From NCBI GenBank assembly GCA_907163375.1, contig CAJQUW010005296.1, positions 248,001 to 312,000 on the forward strand: 64,000 nucleotides of DNA, read 5' to 3'. Each line of letters opens with the position of its first letter. The stretch's first letter is position 1. Made by a program: the position numbers and the translations under genes. Shown here one piece after another: positions 1 through 11,983 of this stretch. The stretch comes from Prostheceraeus crozeri (Eukaryota; Platyhelminthes; Polycladida; Euryleptidae). The notes below the pieces were generated by a model. That model saw only the letters and a program-made list of their open reading frames with translations, searched no databases and was not told the origin of the DNA.

Positions 1-789
1 TAAGTTGTGACTTATGGTTTATGGCTAATGAAGGGTCGTGACACGACTTGAGAACGGTGGGTGATGTCTTATGACTTATTCTGTGTACCTCCGGCCTTAA
101 TCGGTAGCTAAAGTTGTTCGAAGTATTGTATTCCAAATCATTTCATTGTGAATGAAAACAAATGAAGAACAAATGAAGAAGTGTTGAATTACGTGAGTTA
201 TTATAGGCGTTTCACGACACCTGCAATAACAAATTGATGCAAGTGAAGAAATAGTATTTTCCATGTTATGTCTAAGTGTGTAGCACTAATTCGATTGTAT
301 TCGGTGTAGTTAGTGACATCTATGATTAATAATACAACTCCCATAGCATATATTGGACTGGAGGCCGATGTCTTTCGTAGTCTTGATTAATGACGATAGT
401 GTGCATCTGGATAAAGCCTTGGATGAAGCCGTAAACAACTCACTTCATTATCGTGAAATGCATTACAATCCAACAGAAGATTGCTGTACATGCCAATCAA
501 CAGACCCAGCGCAGCACTGCAAAGAAATTGTCGGAAATATTCTGTACACTGTAACCTATATCGTCGATGTTTAATTTCAGGTAAATTGTGACTGTCTATA
601 CTCATCGATTCTCCCATCACCTGATATAAAACTTCCTCCATCCAAAGCAAGTCATTTAGACTTTATTCAAGGATTTAAGAGCAATGAAGAGATATAACAT
701 GCATGATATTTCAGGCTTCGAAGTATTCCATCTTTGACAACTTAAAACAGCCTTTTCTTTCACTGAATTTTAGCAAGGAAAATAAAACT
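1..789. other. intergenic, nothing recognised
   Basis: The open frames here are short, overlap on both strands and resemble no family I know. No repeat, splice pair or RNA gene could be supported. Confidence 0.5.
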
Positions 790-1395
790 AAACTCATGAC
801 AATAAATTTTGTCTTAGGCTCTTTCGATGACTATAATCATAAGATAGCGTCATTTACAAAGTGATTCTAAATAATCTTGCACTGAAAGTTATAGACATTC
901 AAATTACATAGCCATGAAAAGAGATTAAGTAAAAAATTATGCATAGGTAAAATCAAGACATCAGACTATCGGAAATTAACATAGACAAGATAAAGGCAAA
1001 ATGGGCTAAGACCAAGGCAGGCGCGTCACTTACATATTTTTTCATAACACACAACGAGGGCTTGAGACACTTCAACAAAATGGCCTCAGTGATCTTGATA
1101 TGGGGCACATTTCTGCAATACGCAGCAACAGAAAATGTAAGTGACTTGCTCCTGTCCTGGTCTTAGCCCATTTTTGCTTTCATCTTATCTACGCTCATTT
1201 CCGATAGTCTAATGTCTCGATTTTAGCATGTACCTATACATAATTATTTACTTAATCTCTTTTCATAGCTGGTAATTTAAATGTCTGTAACTTTCAGTGC
1301 AATATTATTTAGAATCATTTTGTAAATGACGTTATCTTGTGGTTAAAGTCATCGAAAGCGCTTAAGATAAAATTTATTATTTCCAGTTTAGATTT
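790..1395. repeat. long foldback (inverted-repeat) element
   Basis: Two arms of about 240 bp, near 800-1045 and 1135-1380, are reverse complements of each other with scattered mismatches. They enclose a loop of about 90 bp. Recognisable paired blocks are TTTACAAAGTGATTCTAAAT on the left and its near complement at about 1309-1328, and GGGCTAAGACCAAGGCAGG near 1003 against the block near 1152-1171. The outer ends fade gradually, so boundaries are approximate. The structure fits a non-autonomous foldback or MITE. No coding capacity and no clear target-site duplication were seen. Confidence 0.85.
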
Positions 1396-3940
1396 ATAGT
1401 CCATCTTTCATTAAAGTAAAATCGATGGCTATTTTGTCACAGTGATACACAAATGTTTTATATTTACCGAACAAATTTATGTGGATTTAGTGATCAGCTT
1501 TATCTGTAGCAATGCTGTTGCTGAATAGGCCAACATGCAAGGAACTCAAAATTGTGAAAGTCATCAATCCATCAATCATTGGAAAATGAGTCGTACAAAG
1601 TGTAACGACAACATTGGTTGCACTTTTCCACCAAAACCTGACGGAGGAATGGATCTTTAATCGTCTCTTGCTTAACTTTCAACGTTTCCACTGATCATAA
1701 TTCAATTTTTGATGCTCCACCAGTTTATCTTTTGCTCTTTTCTGAATAGATCTGTGGATTTTTCTGTAGATTTTGATCATGGTTTTTGCTTACATAATAA
1801 TAAATTATACATGGACATTGCTGCAGTGACTGTTGCATGTATAATACTGAATCACTAATTATCACTGATTTAGCAATCGCGTATTCCATGACTGGATTTG
1901 AGCAAGAGAAATCGATTATCCAAAATTTTCCAGGAGTCCACAAATTTCCAAAAACACGGCTGAATCAATTTTAGTTAGCAAATCCTTTTGCAATAAGCCA
2001 GCACAAAAATAAACATGTATAAATGTACAGATCTCCATACCAATGGTCATTGATGATGCTGCGTGCCGTAGGTGTCCAACTTCAGTGACAGTTGTTGTTG
2101 CAGTTGCTTCTTCTAATAAGAATCTTGTAATCCCCTAGTCCATTCTCGATTGGGTTCCGAATCTTCCTTCAGCAGGTTTTCTGTTTGAAGAATGTGCGTA
2201 TTAAAACATCCATACATATTGAAATGATCAAGTGAATTGTTTACAACTTGTTCCACAGTTCTATCCAAATGTATCCACAATACCTGCTATGGGAGTTGAG
2301 CGTCCCGTAGATAATTTATACTAATCCCAGATGTCCCTGGTGTAGTAGAGTGCCATTGTAGTTCTATTGCTTACCTCGATTATCCACTTTCTATTTCCAT
2401 TTTCCATGGTCTTCCATTGTTATTATCCACTTCCCATTATGCACCATGTGTAGTGCATGTGGCATTAGTATGCAATTGTAATCGGTGTAGTAGTGTACAT
2501 GTCGTTCAATTGTTTGCCTCCAGTCTTCCATTTTTATCCATCGGCTTCCTGTCGTTTGATGATATTTATTTTTAACTAGTAAAGCCCCGGACTTCGTTCA
2601 GGATTTATATGCATAAGTATGTTAAATTAAGACAGTGCACATTGTATGTATGCACATTGTTGCATATCAAGTTTACCAACTCATTCGCCTACACGGATTG
2701 GCTGTCTTACCATTTAGATCGCGTTCTCATTGGCTGTTGCTGAATCCGTCGTGAAACATTAGAATCAATGAGACGCATGTCTAGCGAGGCAATTTTTTAA
2801 AGCAAATGAGGAGTTCATTTGTAAATTTCATGTAGTTACTTGTGTAATTAATATTTTTTCGGTAAAAATTTACACAAAAGTCTATTTTTCTCTGTAATTA
2901 TGATACTTAGGGAAATGAGACAGGGCGGTTTTAACTACAAATTTTTTGTTCTATTAAATGGTAGTATCATATTGGCGTAAAGTTTCATGGTTTAGGAGGA
3001 GTTTGTCGGCGTTTTGCATTTTATATATAAGATTTCCTAAGCTATTGGTGACCTTTGTCCTTTGCCATTTACACTACCAGCATCTGTAGTCGGTACACTA
3101 TATTAGACATCTGTTGAACGTGTTTGCGGATAGTTTGCGGATGAAAGAGAGTGGATAGACAAACCCATACCAGTATAGAGCCACAGGACGCTGAGACAGT
3201 TTTCAATCTTGCTTATCTAATTAGCATTGACTCTTTCATTTGAATTAGTATTTACTCAGCTACATGCGTTTCAAGATCGAGATGTGTATGGTATCTAGCA
3301 ATTGCTTTGCTGTCATCACGAATAGGCTTATATCAAATTTTGATGTTATTGTGTTGTTGCAGGTTAGTGTTGATTGAGTTGTTCGAAACATGCTGCTTGC
3401 AACAACCAACAAGCGCGTTTGTTGCATATGCAAATGATCAGACACCACTACAAGTGTCTTGTGGGTACAGCAACATTATTTCTACTACCAGACTGCAGCT
3501 GGAAAGAAACAGTGTTGAATTCGTAATTCAATGAACAATATTGAAAGATATGCGAAAATCCACCGACAAATTGTTGAACTAATATGCTGAAGGTGCGTTT
3601 ACATTAGACTGATAAAGAAAACGACAAATATAACGATTAATGGAAACAAAATCAGTCTACATGTGAGAGAATATAGTTGTTGCTCACATTGTCCCGATTT
3701 TCTCGATGACAAATAGTTGCAATATGAACAGCGGAATACATTCAACGACAAAAGTGAAATATCGTCACGATTTTATTGCTATCATTGTCGGCCTAACGAT
3801 CGGTGTGATCGCACCTTAGGTTCCTTTAATAGAATTCTGGGATTTCCGCAAAGCAAGCTAAAGTCCAAATCAAACATATTTTCTTGTCAATTCTGAACAT
3901 TAAAGTCAAGACTTTCTGAGGAAACACGTGCATTCATGAT
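1396..3940. other. intergenic, weak repeats only
   Basis: No gene supported. Around 2335-2555 a degenerate direct repeat of about 145 bp is suggested by two blocks that each begin TGTAGTAG and run into similar TCCATTTTCCAT-like text. Short overlapping frames near 3260-3534 look like chance. Confidence 0.4.
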
Positions 3941-3958
3941 TGCTTTGTTTTCTTACAG
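3941..3958 (+). other. putative 3' splice acceptor in the 5' UTR of the LRR gene
   Basis: A pyrimidine-rich tract ending TTTTCTTACAG stops 34 bp before the best start codon (ATG at 3993). It suggests that the coding exon is preceded by an intron and a non-coding first exon upstream, which I could not locate. The in-frame ATG at 3936 would then be intronic. Confidence 0.5.
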
Positions 3959-3992
3959 TTCAGCGAGAATATTCTACACAAAAATCCCTACA

Positions 3993-4964
3993 ATGAATCT
4001 CAACCATATTGTCATGGGTGTCATCGCCAGTTTCCTTGCTGTGATTTCTCCAATTCTCGTCAGTGGATCTGGGAATTGTGATTACGAAAAATCGGAAGCT
4101 AAATGTCATAATAAAAATCTAACGTGTGTTCCTGACAGATCGAATAAAATAATCATAACCAAGTTAGACATCTCCAACAACAAGATCGAAGAATTCAACG
4201 ACACTTCTTTTTCAACTTGGTCAGGAATTAAGATATTGGTAGCGAAAAATAATAAGATCCGATTTATTTCCGAGAAAGCTTTCATCCCAATTAAGAGTTT
4301 AGAAGAATTAATTTTGTCAAGAAACAAACTGAAAATAGGAGACGGTTTGAAGATCAATGCACTTCAGGAAATGCCTCAATTGAAATATCTAGATCTTTAT
4401 CAAAATCCTCTCGGCGAGATTCCGGATTGCTTTTTCGACGGATTGAGTAACATTACACAGCTTTTTCTCAATAGTGCAGAAGGTGGACTTAAACTGAATA
4501 ACAACTCATTTGAAGGATTGGATTCCCTTACTAAGCTTTCTTTATCAGATAATGGTCTTACAAATCTACCAGTAGGAATGAAACGAATTTTAGAAAAACT
4601 GAGCGATCTCATGTTGTTTAATAATGAATGGAGCTGTAACTGCGAATTACAATGGTTTGTTGTTTTCGCAAAAGCCGCAAATACATTGAAGGTATTGGGA
4701 TTCAAATGCAGATCACCTTCAAATCTACGAAGCAAAAGTCTTGACCAGGTAGATTTGAAATGCAATCAAACCTCTCCTCCCACAGACTTCCCACAGTGCA
4801 TCAGAAGGAAGCAAAAGAAATTGAACAAAGACTCGATTGAAGACTTGAACAAAACCGTGAATAAAGAAGTTAACGAAACGGATAGAAAGATATTTTTTCA
4901 TTTAATTTTAACGATGGAAGCAAAACGGCAGCGAATTTCAAGATTATCGATCTCTTATTCGTAA
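3993..4964 (+). CDS. secreted leucine-rich-repeat protein with C-terminal cysteine cap
   Basis: The 323-residue protein starts at the ATG at 3993, which is followed at once by a hydrophobic signal peptide (residues 1 to about 26). The in-frame ATG at 3936 lies upstream of a likely splice acceptor and would bury the signal, so it was rejected. A cysteine-containing N-cap (C29, C38, C45) is followed by about six LRRs between residues 53 and 210, with LxxLxLxxN-type cores such as LKYLDLYQNPL and LTKLSLSDNGL. A typical LRRCT cap follows with cysteines at 215, 217, 239 and 257. Several N-glycosylation sequons are present. The tail is basic and shows no convincing membrane span, so the product is probably secreted; a later exon is not excluded. 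Family knowledge: such proteins bind ligands or act in adhesion and innate recognition. The specific role is unknown. Confidence 0.85.
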   Translation: MNLNHIVMGVIASFLAVISPILVSGSGNCDYEKSEAKCHNKNLTCVPDRSNKIIITKLDISNNKIEEFNDTSFSTWSGIKILVAKNNKIRFISEKAFIPIKSLEELILSRNKLKIGDGLKINALQEMPQLKYLDLYQNPLGEIPDCFFDGLSNITQLFLNSAEGGLKLNNNSFEGLDSLTKLSLSDNGLTNLPVGMKRILEKLSDLMLFNNEWSCNCELQWFVVFAKAANTLKVLGFKCRSPSNLRSKSLDQVDLKCNQTSPPTDFPQCIRRKQKKLNKDSIEDLNKTVNKEVNETDRKIFFHLILTMEAKRQRISRLSISYS

Positions 4965-5799
4965 CATTTCAATTCATGATGAGACTTTAACCTGAACAAC
5001 AATTTAGAAGCAATAACTGACATTCTTTCCTCTCTCTTTTCTGAATATCTCAAGTTGCGACAGTAATTTCGAAAATATTTTTCTTACAATCAGTTTCAAC
5101 TTGTCAATAATATAAGCGAGTATTTTATTTGTCATAAAAATTTCATTTAATCAAATGTGTGTTCGATTACAGTAAGGGTGAGAAATGAGTCTAGGAGTGA
5201 TTGCTGATGGGATCTACTGTATAATTGATGGTTAAGGAAATCAAAGAAAAGACGGTGTAATCTAACTTCTTACTAATCAATTAGGATAATGGTACACCGC
5301 ATAATTTTTACTCAATACATTATGAATTTGCTCATGACAAAGTAGTACGTTGATACAAAAGACGTTAGGTGTTGCAAAACGAATTTTTAGGCGGTTAAAG
5401 GAGGCATAGGCATACTACTCACTCTGGCTTGGCAGAAACTGCATTCTTCGGGGTTGAAACTCTGATATTTCCTTTACTATTTCTTTGCATATTCAAGCTG
5501 AATCTTGTTATTAAGTTTTGGCTTCAGCTTTTTTATCATCATGGCCTCCCGCTATCTTGATAAGGGATAGGGGGCTCACTCTCCAAAGTACATGCGCTCC
5601 GTAACAGCATGCATATCAATCCACATTTTATTATAGCAGTGAAGATATACATGTAAACATATTTTGATTTTATTGTGACCATTCGAATTGGCTTTTTCTT
5701 TGACAGGATTAATTCTGGTTGTTTCAATTGTTAGGAAATAGGGATATATTTTTCCAGCAATCCTTCCACTTCAGGAATTTTTTTAACGCGCTTGTTTGC
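4965..5799. other. 3' flank of the LRR gene, nothing recognised
   Basis: No canonical AATAAA was found close behind the stop. AT-rich stretches near 5107-5150 could hold a variant polyadenylation signal. No other feature supported. Confidence 0.4.
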
Positions 5800-6236
5800 T
5801 TTATAAATATTATTTTTGAGTGCTTGACACATAGGCCCTTATATCATTTTGACATTTTTCTACATCAACATGCCTTAGTGTTATCAACAATTGTTTTAGT
5901 CCAGTTCATCGGAATCTTTTACTCTTTTTCTCTGTAATATGCAAATATGTGATAGACAACTGCATTACAGAATGCAGCCAGAATGATTTTGCAGTATATA
6001 ATATTACTATGCTGTCGGATAAAGCAGTCGAAGGTTGGAATAGGAAGACAATTCATTTTAGCTGCATTTTGTGATGCAGTTGTCTATCACGCATTTGACC
6101 TACATTACCGAGATTCAGATGAACTGGATTAAAATGCTTATTGATGATGCTACGGCATGTTGATGAAGAAAGGCGTCAAATTGATGTAGGGCCTATGTGT
6201 CAAACGCTCAAAAGATGTAATTTATTAAATAGGTTC
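5800..6236. repeat. foldback element with arms of about 160 bp
   Basis: The left arm (about 5800-5981) and right arm (about 6060-6236) are reverse complements with moderate divergence. Paired blocks include GACACATAGGCCCT near 5826 against AGGGCCTATGTGTC near 6187, and GTGATAGACAACTGCAT against ATGCAGTTGTCTATCAC. The loop is about 75 bp. Non-coding. The open frame at 5719-5937 lies in the arm and is a by-product. Confidence 0.8.
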
Positions 6237-8801
6237 ACTTAAGTGTGTAATCTTTCATCGCATATACAAGAGTAACAGCGATCACGGCACAAAACATCAG
6301 GACAAACATTAATTATACCATGTGTGGCTAGAATTGATGTTGCACTATTTGAGTTCATTGTCATGATATACATGTATTATTTTGCTTGCCTAAAATAGAA
6401 GGCGTTTTACAATAAATTAATAATGGTGTCTTTCATCATTTCAGTGGTTGTAGCAGATTTGTAATGCTTTTTCACTAGCAGCGCAGTTTGTCCCGCACCA
6501 GCCGTTACAGATCAGTTCAGATCTAATCATAATCCTCTAAATGTCCTAGGCCTGCACACTTTTATTATGTGGGCCTGGGCCTACATGCATTTCATTTACA
6601 TAGACCAAATTTGGACCTAAATTAATATACGAGATGACTATATTTTTGAACATACATAGTCTTTTGCAATCAAAATTGCCATACCTTTAGAAGCGGAAAT
6701 TTTTTGAATGATTTCCTTCAATTTCTGGCAGGCAAAACAACCAATGATGTGGTTTTGTGAATGTCGAAGTTCGCCTTTAAGCATCACACTTTTATAGGGA
6801 TTTGGTGAACAATTTGTAAACATTATAATTAGACTCAGTCAATCTTTTATGCACACGTACAGCATGTGAATGAAATTAAATTGCTCGAGTAGGGAGGAAG
6901 TTATTGAAGTATAATGATAAGTTATGCAAATTTCAAATTTCCAACAGTTGCGGAAGTGGTTTCGAATTGCCCCTCCATTTCATTTTTCGCAACTACACCG
7001 TTAGCGCGGTATCGTGTATATACTGGGTGTATAGTGTATTATGCTGATAGTACGAATTGTTGACCTCGATCAAATGCGCACAAAAGTCCTGTGATATAAT
7101 AAGGAAAAAAGAGTTCCATTTGCAAAATTTTTGCTTTAAATTAGGTCTACAAAAGTTGGAAATCATAACCCCGGTACCTCTAAGAAATTGCCAATTTTTT
7201 TGAAAAAATATTGGTGAATTTACATCACTGCCTCATGGGGGGGGGTCCTCTTTCATAGTTGTGCTTATGTGCACAAAATCATTGCTTGTCTTTCTCCGTT
7301 GCATAATAATTAATTGCATTTCCAATCACCTGGTGATTTACAAGTTCATAGAATTATGTAGTATAACGGATTATTCACTCTAACTTCACAATTTAGCTAA
7401 AAGCTTGCTCTGGCTACATAAAAGCAGCTAAGTCAAAAAACCGGTCATTGACTTGGTCACCGAATGATGCTTTTGACCCGCTGTCCCGGTTTCATCGCTG
7501 GTATGTAAGCTTGAAAACTATCATGTTCTAGCTTTTTGCCTTGGCAAAGATTTCAGCAAGCGATTTCCTTAGACTTTCCGAATGCAAAAATGATTTTATG
7601 AATGTTTAATATACTCGCAGCTCTATCACTGAAATCCATCCCCGGTGAGATAATTTCACAGGAGAGCCAGTAGCCTCTCCTTGTTATATATTGACGAACA
7701 AGGCCTCCAGAACTGCTGCTATCATCATCGATTGGTCGGATCTTTGTCTTCTTTTACCATTCACCAGATTATGCAAGCGCCTTGAGTGTCGTTTCGAGGT
7801 TGAAGTCAATTTTCTCCGGCAGACCCATCTGGCGAATTTGTCGCGGAGATGCTCTTAAGATCTTAGGGTCAAATTCTCATGCCCATGTCAGAAATCAATC
7901 GCATTCTGATGTAGGGAAAAAGAGCTTGACATGTGGATGAGATTTCTTAAAATTTGATAGAATTCGTGACGACTTAAATAATCTGAAGATATTCATGACA
8001 TAAGATAAACACAAGCGATGAAAGGCTGTTTTTGCTATTCAGCACATACGAGTACATTGAGATTCTCCGCTCATTCAATAAGTTCTCACAGCCCTAGTGA
8101 AAATTCCCGTTCATCACATCTTCAGCGACCTTAGGAGAACAAACAATTTGAGCCTGTGGGGTCCTGTTGAGCATTGCATCACTAAACTCGCTGTAGTAGC
8201 TCTATTTCATTCATACACACTCATGAGTCACGTGACAGGAGAAAATACGTGTGGATGGTAATAAAAATGAAATCATTCTGAAATGTTAAGGAAATATTTG
8301 TTTTGTATTGCTAAATATAGCCTATCGGTTCATTGGACTATAATCTGACTGAATGTGTCGGAGCTGTCGCAAGCAAGTGGAACTATAGGGGGCATGGCTC
8401 TCCCTAGCCCCTGTTCCCGCGTGCCTGTATGGCTCTCTTCTTTTGCCGAATGAGAAATTAGGAACCTCAATCGTAAAACAAGCCATTAATAACTCCTATA
8501 AACCCTTTAATATATGGTTGCTTTCATCCAGCTTTGATCCATGGAAGCTTTCATCCATGGCTTTGATGAGCGTAGGGCTATTTATTTAGGATACCCCATT
8601 GTTCTTTTCTAGAATATTGTTCTTTATGCAAAAAATAACAATACCCTATTACAAACTTTATTTTGAAGCGAAAATTGCGGCGCAATTGCAGGCTGACTTT
8701 TTCAAGAGTAAACTTCTTCTTTTTTAAATTAGTATTAATTACTCACAATTAATAGCGAGTAATTGTGATGGAAAGGTTTTCTGGGAGAATGCTGAAACTT
8801 G
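6237..8801. other. intergenic, nothing recognised
   Basis: I found no credible exon, RNA gene, tandem repeat or inverted repeat in this 2.5-kb AT-rich stretch. Confidence 0.45.
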
Positions 8802-8807
8802 CTGAAA

Positions 8808-9417
8808 CCACAGAATTAGATTCGTCTGCGCGCGCTTCGGTTTCCAAGAAAGGAAGAATTGTATGTAATCTCAATATCGAAATGGCACATCGCAGAATAA
8901 GACAACTTGCTCCTTCTCGAATGGATAATTCGTGTATCGCTTGCTATTGGAAATGGCAAACCATAAGCTGTGGGGAGAGGACACCAGAGCCAGTGAGAGA
9001 TGCGTGCGTGCTGTGAAATCACTTCGCACACACCAAAACACACATCGATGCCTGGCTTCGATTCAATGTATGCACTATGCAGTAAGGAATGGTGAGATGA
9101 CGATGGTGAAATCATCAAGTGAACTAATTTTTGTACGCCTCCTACGTTCTTTAATAATGATCGGAAGGGTCAACATTATGGAGAAAACTTGTGCGCAATG
9201 ATCTGAATTCTTCGAATCTGAAGGAATTGTGGCAATCGAAGCATTTTGCTGGAACTCACATTAATCCGCAAGTGACGCACGATATTTTTTCCTATCTCTG
9301 TAAGGTATTAGGAATTCCTTTTTGCCCACTTACTAAGTTCCTCGATGTGCCGTCGATTTCGAATTAATCACACGTCTAGCAAACCGAAGCAGATAAACAA
9401 AATATTTAATTCTGTGG
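8808..9417 (+). mobile_element. 610-bp MITE, copy 1 (CCACAGAATTA termini)
   Basis: The element begins CCACAGAATTA and ends TAATTCTGTGG, an 11-bp terminal inverted repeat. It is flanked by the 6-bp direct repeat CTGAAA (8802-8807 and 9418-9423). A second copy of exactly the same length lies in inverted orientation at 11984-12593 and is almost identical, so both moved recently or were homogenised. Open frames inside are short and overlapping, so the element is non-autonomous. A 6-bp duplication with 11-bp TIRs fits few known DNA transposon groups (IS3EU and Dada are reported to make 6-7 bp duplications); the assignment is open. Confidence 0.85.
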
Positions 9418-9423
9418 CTGAAA

Positions 9424-10208
9424 CTTTTTTCAACTGACACCAAAGTGGCCGGTATCCGCAGCAGGAGGATGTTCTAGTAATAGAAATGTACAAAGATTTA
9501 TCACTTACCATATGCAAATCTGCATCAATTTGCATCTGCAGGTACTTTGGAATATGTGTCACAAGGTAAGTATAAGTAAACTTGTTTTTCATAAAGATGC
9601 TTGAATTTCTATACAAATTCACAAGTAGGCTTCGCTTAGAAGCTTCGAAGGCTTCGCAAAGAAGGCCTCGCTTATTGATGAATAACATGAAAATTTGCAT
9701 CCTAACTTATACAACTCGTATACATCATATATACATCATGTCAACGGTCGTGCACGTCGGTTGTGTGTCCGCTATCTCTCGTGTTAAAGTGCAATCTTCC
9801 ATTTTCGTCGGTTTTGAAGTGTGTATTCATTTGGATTTTTATATCTTTCGATTCCGCATCACCTAATCTGTACAACAAGCGTAATTTCGTCGAGTGAATT
9901 CTCCGTTGTGGATGTGTTTTCCTCAAATTTGTGTGTTCTGCTCCTTCCATTTTGAGCCTTGTTCACCACTTTCTCGTGAAATCAGTGTCTGTCAAGCCAT
10001 CTGTACTGAAGTGCGACCTCACGTGACCTGTCCCTTGCATGCACATAAATTTTGTATTTCTGGAATAAGACAGAGTTGCATACCGTAGTGCTAGAATTGT
10101 TGCTACTGTCAAGTGGTTTGCTGACTTCGATTGCCGGGCTTCAGGTCTAGGGTTCGAATCCTTGTGGTGTTGCTACGTAGCTTTTAGTTTTGACATTTCT
10201 AAGTTGGA
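9424..10208. other. possible LINE 5' UTR or spacer
   Basis: No coding exon supported. A stretch near 9600-9690 repeats GGCTTCGC-like words. The last part may be the 5' untranslated region of the plus-strand LINE whose ORF1 starts at 10209. Confidence 0.3.
10096..10175 (+). repeat. tRNA-like pol III box motif, possible SINE head or LINE promoter
   Basis: A perfect B box, GGTTCGAATCC, lies at 10151-10161, about 45 bp after a weaker A-box-like TGTCAAGTGGTTTGC. A complete cloverleaf with paired acceptor ends is not apparent, so this is not a functional tRNA gene. It is more likely a tRNA-derived SINE remnant or an internal promoter ahead of LINE ORF1. Confidence 0.35.
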
Positions 10209-10680
10209 ATGACACCGGTGAATGGTAGAAGAACCCGATCTTCGTCTGATGCTATCACGTATAACTCAATGTCTTCTGAATTGAAGTCTTTGATTCAAAA
10301 GTCTAGAGATGATGTGATACCAGCCTTGAAGCTGGAAATTGATACTTTGAGGACAACAATATGTGCATTGACCAAGCGTGTTGATGATCTAGATAGAGGA
10401 AACGATCTCTTTCAAATGAAATGGCATCAAGTCAGTGGAGAATTGATGGAGAATGTCGCGAAAGAAATCGAACAACGCAGGCGTAGAGATGGTAATCTTG
10501 TCATATTTGGAGTTGATGAGTGCTAGATTGGCTCTCTGAATGATAACAAGAGATTTTGATAAATGTCGGGAGGATGCAGTACCTCGAAATGACTGGCGTA
10601 GAAGTAACTGAGCATCAGCGACTGGGCAACCGACCTCTCCGTCTTAAATTAAGAGATTTTACCAAAAGAAGAGAACTGTT
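10209..10680 (+). pseudogene. LINE copy A, ORF1 N-terminal part (coiled coil and RRM start)
   Basis: The frame opens with ATG at 10209. Its first 95 residues are rich in heptad-like leucines and charged residues (coiled coil). They run into the basic stretch EIEQRRRRDGNLVIFGVDE, the usual beginning of the RRM-like fold in ORF1 proteins of CR1/Jockey-type LINEs. A stop after DEC and a frame change follow, but readable ORF1 sequence (HQRLGNRPLRLKLRDF) continues to 10680, where a minus-strand LINE has inserted. The rest of the same ORF1 resumes at 12600. In the family, ORF1 binds RNA and forms trimers. Confidence 0.75.
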
Positions 10681-11953
10681 ATAAGTAAGTAAGCGTTTTA
10701 TTTCGAAATATTGGAAATCATTAAGTACAGCAAAGTTACATACATTTTGCAGAGACAGCATGTAAGCAAACAAACAAGGCGTCTGGACACACACGAAAAT
10801 AACACCGGTAAAGAAAAGACATTACTTGTATTCATTCATGATAATAGACATCCAAGGGACGAAAGAATGCAGTCTTCTGGTAGTGTTCACATGAGGAAGT
10901 CGCAAGTGTTTACTTCGTTCGAGTCGAGGCGGTATCAGGTCATGCAAAGGGTGGCTTTTATGTCGTTCGCATTTAACAAAGAAGGATCGAGATCTGTCAG
11001 TTACCATTGTAGATATCATAGGGAATCGACCACAACTGCAACCTTTTCCACAAATTAAGTTATGGGCGCGTTGATGAAACCTTTGTAGTTTCACTTCTAT
11101 TGATTTTGGAAGCCAGGAAAATAGTGGGGCGGCATAAAGTAGCAAATTACATATCAAAGCTTGATACTCCGCACAAAGTTCGTTAGACGACATAAGAGGC
11201 TTCAGAATTCTAAGGACATACAATCTCTGGGAAGCCGCCTTTAAAACATGGTCAAAATGAAGCGACCAAGAAAGGCGATTATCCCAATGCACACCCGAAA
11301 TCTTTACAGAATTTGCCACACTGATATCACTGTAGGCTACGTCATCAGGTTCCCCTCGGTAGTACACAATTTGGTAAGACTTGCTTAGATTTAGCTTCAT
11401 TTTGTGGTTCGTTAGCCATTCTTCAATTTTCTTAAGATTCCTTGGAGTTAGTTCACAAGATACTGTCTCAATCAATGTTATGTCGTCGGCATAAAGGACA
11501 ATTGAAGATTCGGCTGAAATGCACTAACTACCTATAAAGGCAGCAAAAAGGGCAGGTCCTAGAATCGAGCCCTGAAGAATTCCAGAAGGGATGGTGATTG
11601 TCGGGCCAAAGATTCCATTAATCTTCAGGCGTTGTTTTCGCTCTTCCAAGTAACTTTTCAGCCAGATGATGAAACCGTGATTCACACTGCTATTGGTAAG
11701 ACGATGAAGCAAAATATTATAACTCAGGTGAAAGATCACACGACGATATTAATCCTCAAATCCCGAATGAACGACGAGTCGACGACCAACGATGAGCACT
11801 CAAAAAGACGCAGCACAACGGGACGATGAATTTGATATAAATTTCTCCTCAGAAAGATCACATAAATCACAGCTAAGGCCGAAAAACCATCCATTGACAG
11901 ACAGAGCGGGACACGTCCGTTCACCACACCGACTAGCGAGAGTAACTGTTGAG
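10681..11953 (-). mobile_element. LINE copy B, 5'-truncated, inserted in ORF1 of copy A
   Basis: The 3' end lies at 10681, marked by AAGT repeats that read as a CTTA-type tail on the minus strand, after an A-rich AATAAAACGC-like end. The host sequence AGAAGAGAACTGTT occurs just before it (10667-10680) and again at 11954-11967, a 14-bp target-site duplication of the kind made by target-primed reverse transcription. A further partial copy, AAGAGAACTGTT, follows at 11968. Reverse transcriptase sequence is clear from 11739 down to 10822; upstream of 11739 the frame is no longer recognisable. Confidence 0.8.
10822..11739 (-). pseudogene. LINE copy B reverse transcriptase, one internal stop
   Basis: Two open stretches (11526-11739 and 10822-11523) are in the same frame and separated by a single TAG at 11524-11526. 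The first carries RT motif B (SGILQGSILGPALFAAF). The second carries the catalytic box YADD at 11482-11493, then the thumb and the C-terminal region with a Cys-rich segment (ICGKGCSCGR). This is the palm-thumb part of a CR1/L2-like LINE ORF2. The catalytic aspartates are present, but the stop and the 5' truncation make it inactive. Confidence 0.85.
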
Positions 11954-11983
11954 AGAAGAGAACTGTTAAGAGAACTGTTGAAA

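Noticed and set aside
9368-9950. Overlapping frames of 69-110 codons on both strands
   Set aside because: They overlap the MITE end and probable LINE leader, have no motifs and exclude each other.
10096-10175. tRNA gene
   Set aside because: A B box is present but no paired acceptor stem or convincing anticodon arm could be drawn; kept only as a tRNA-like motif.
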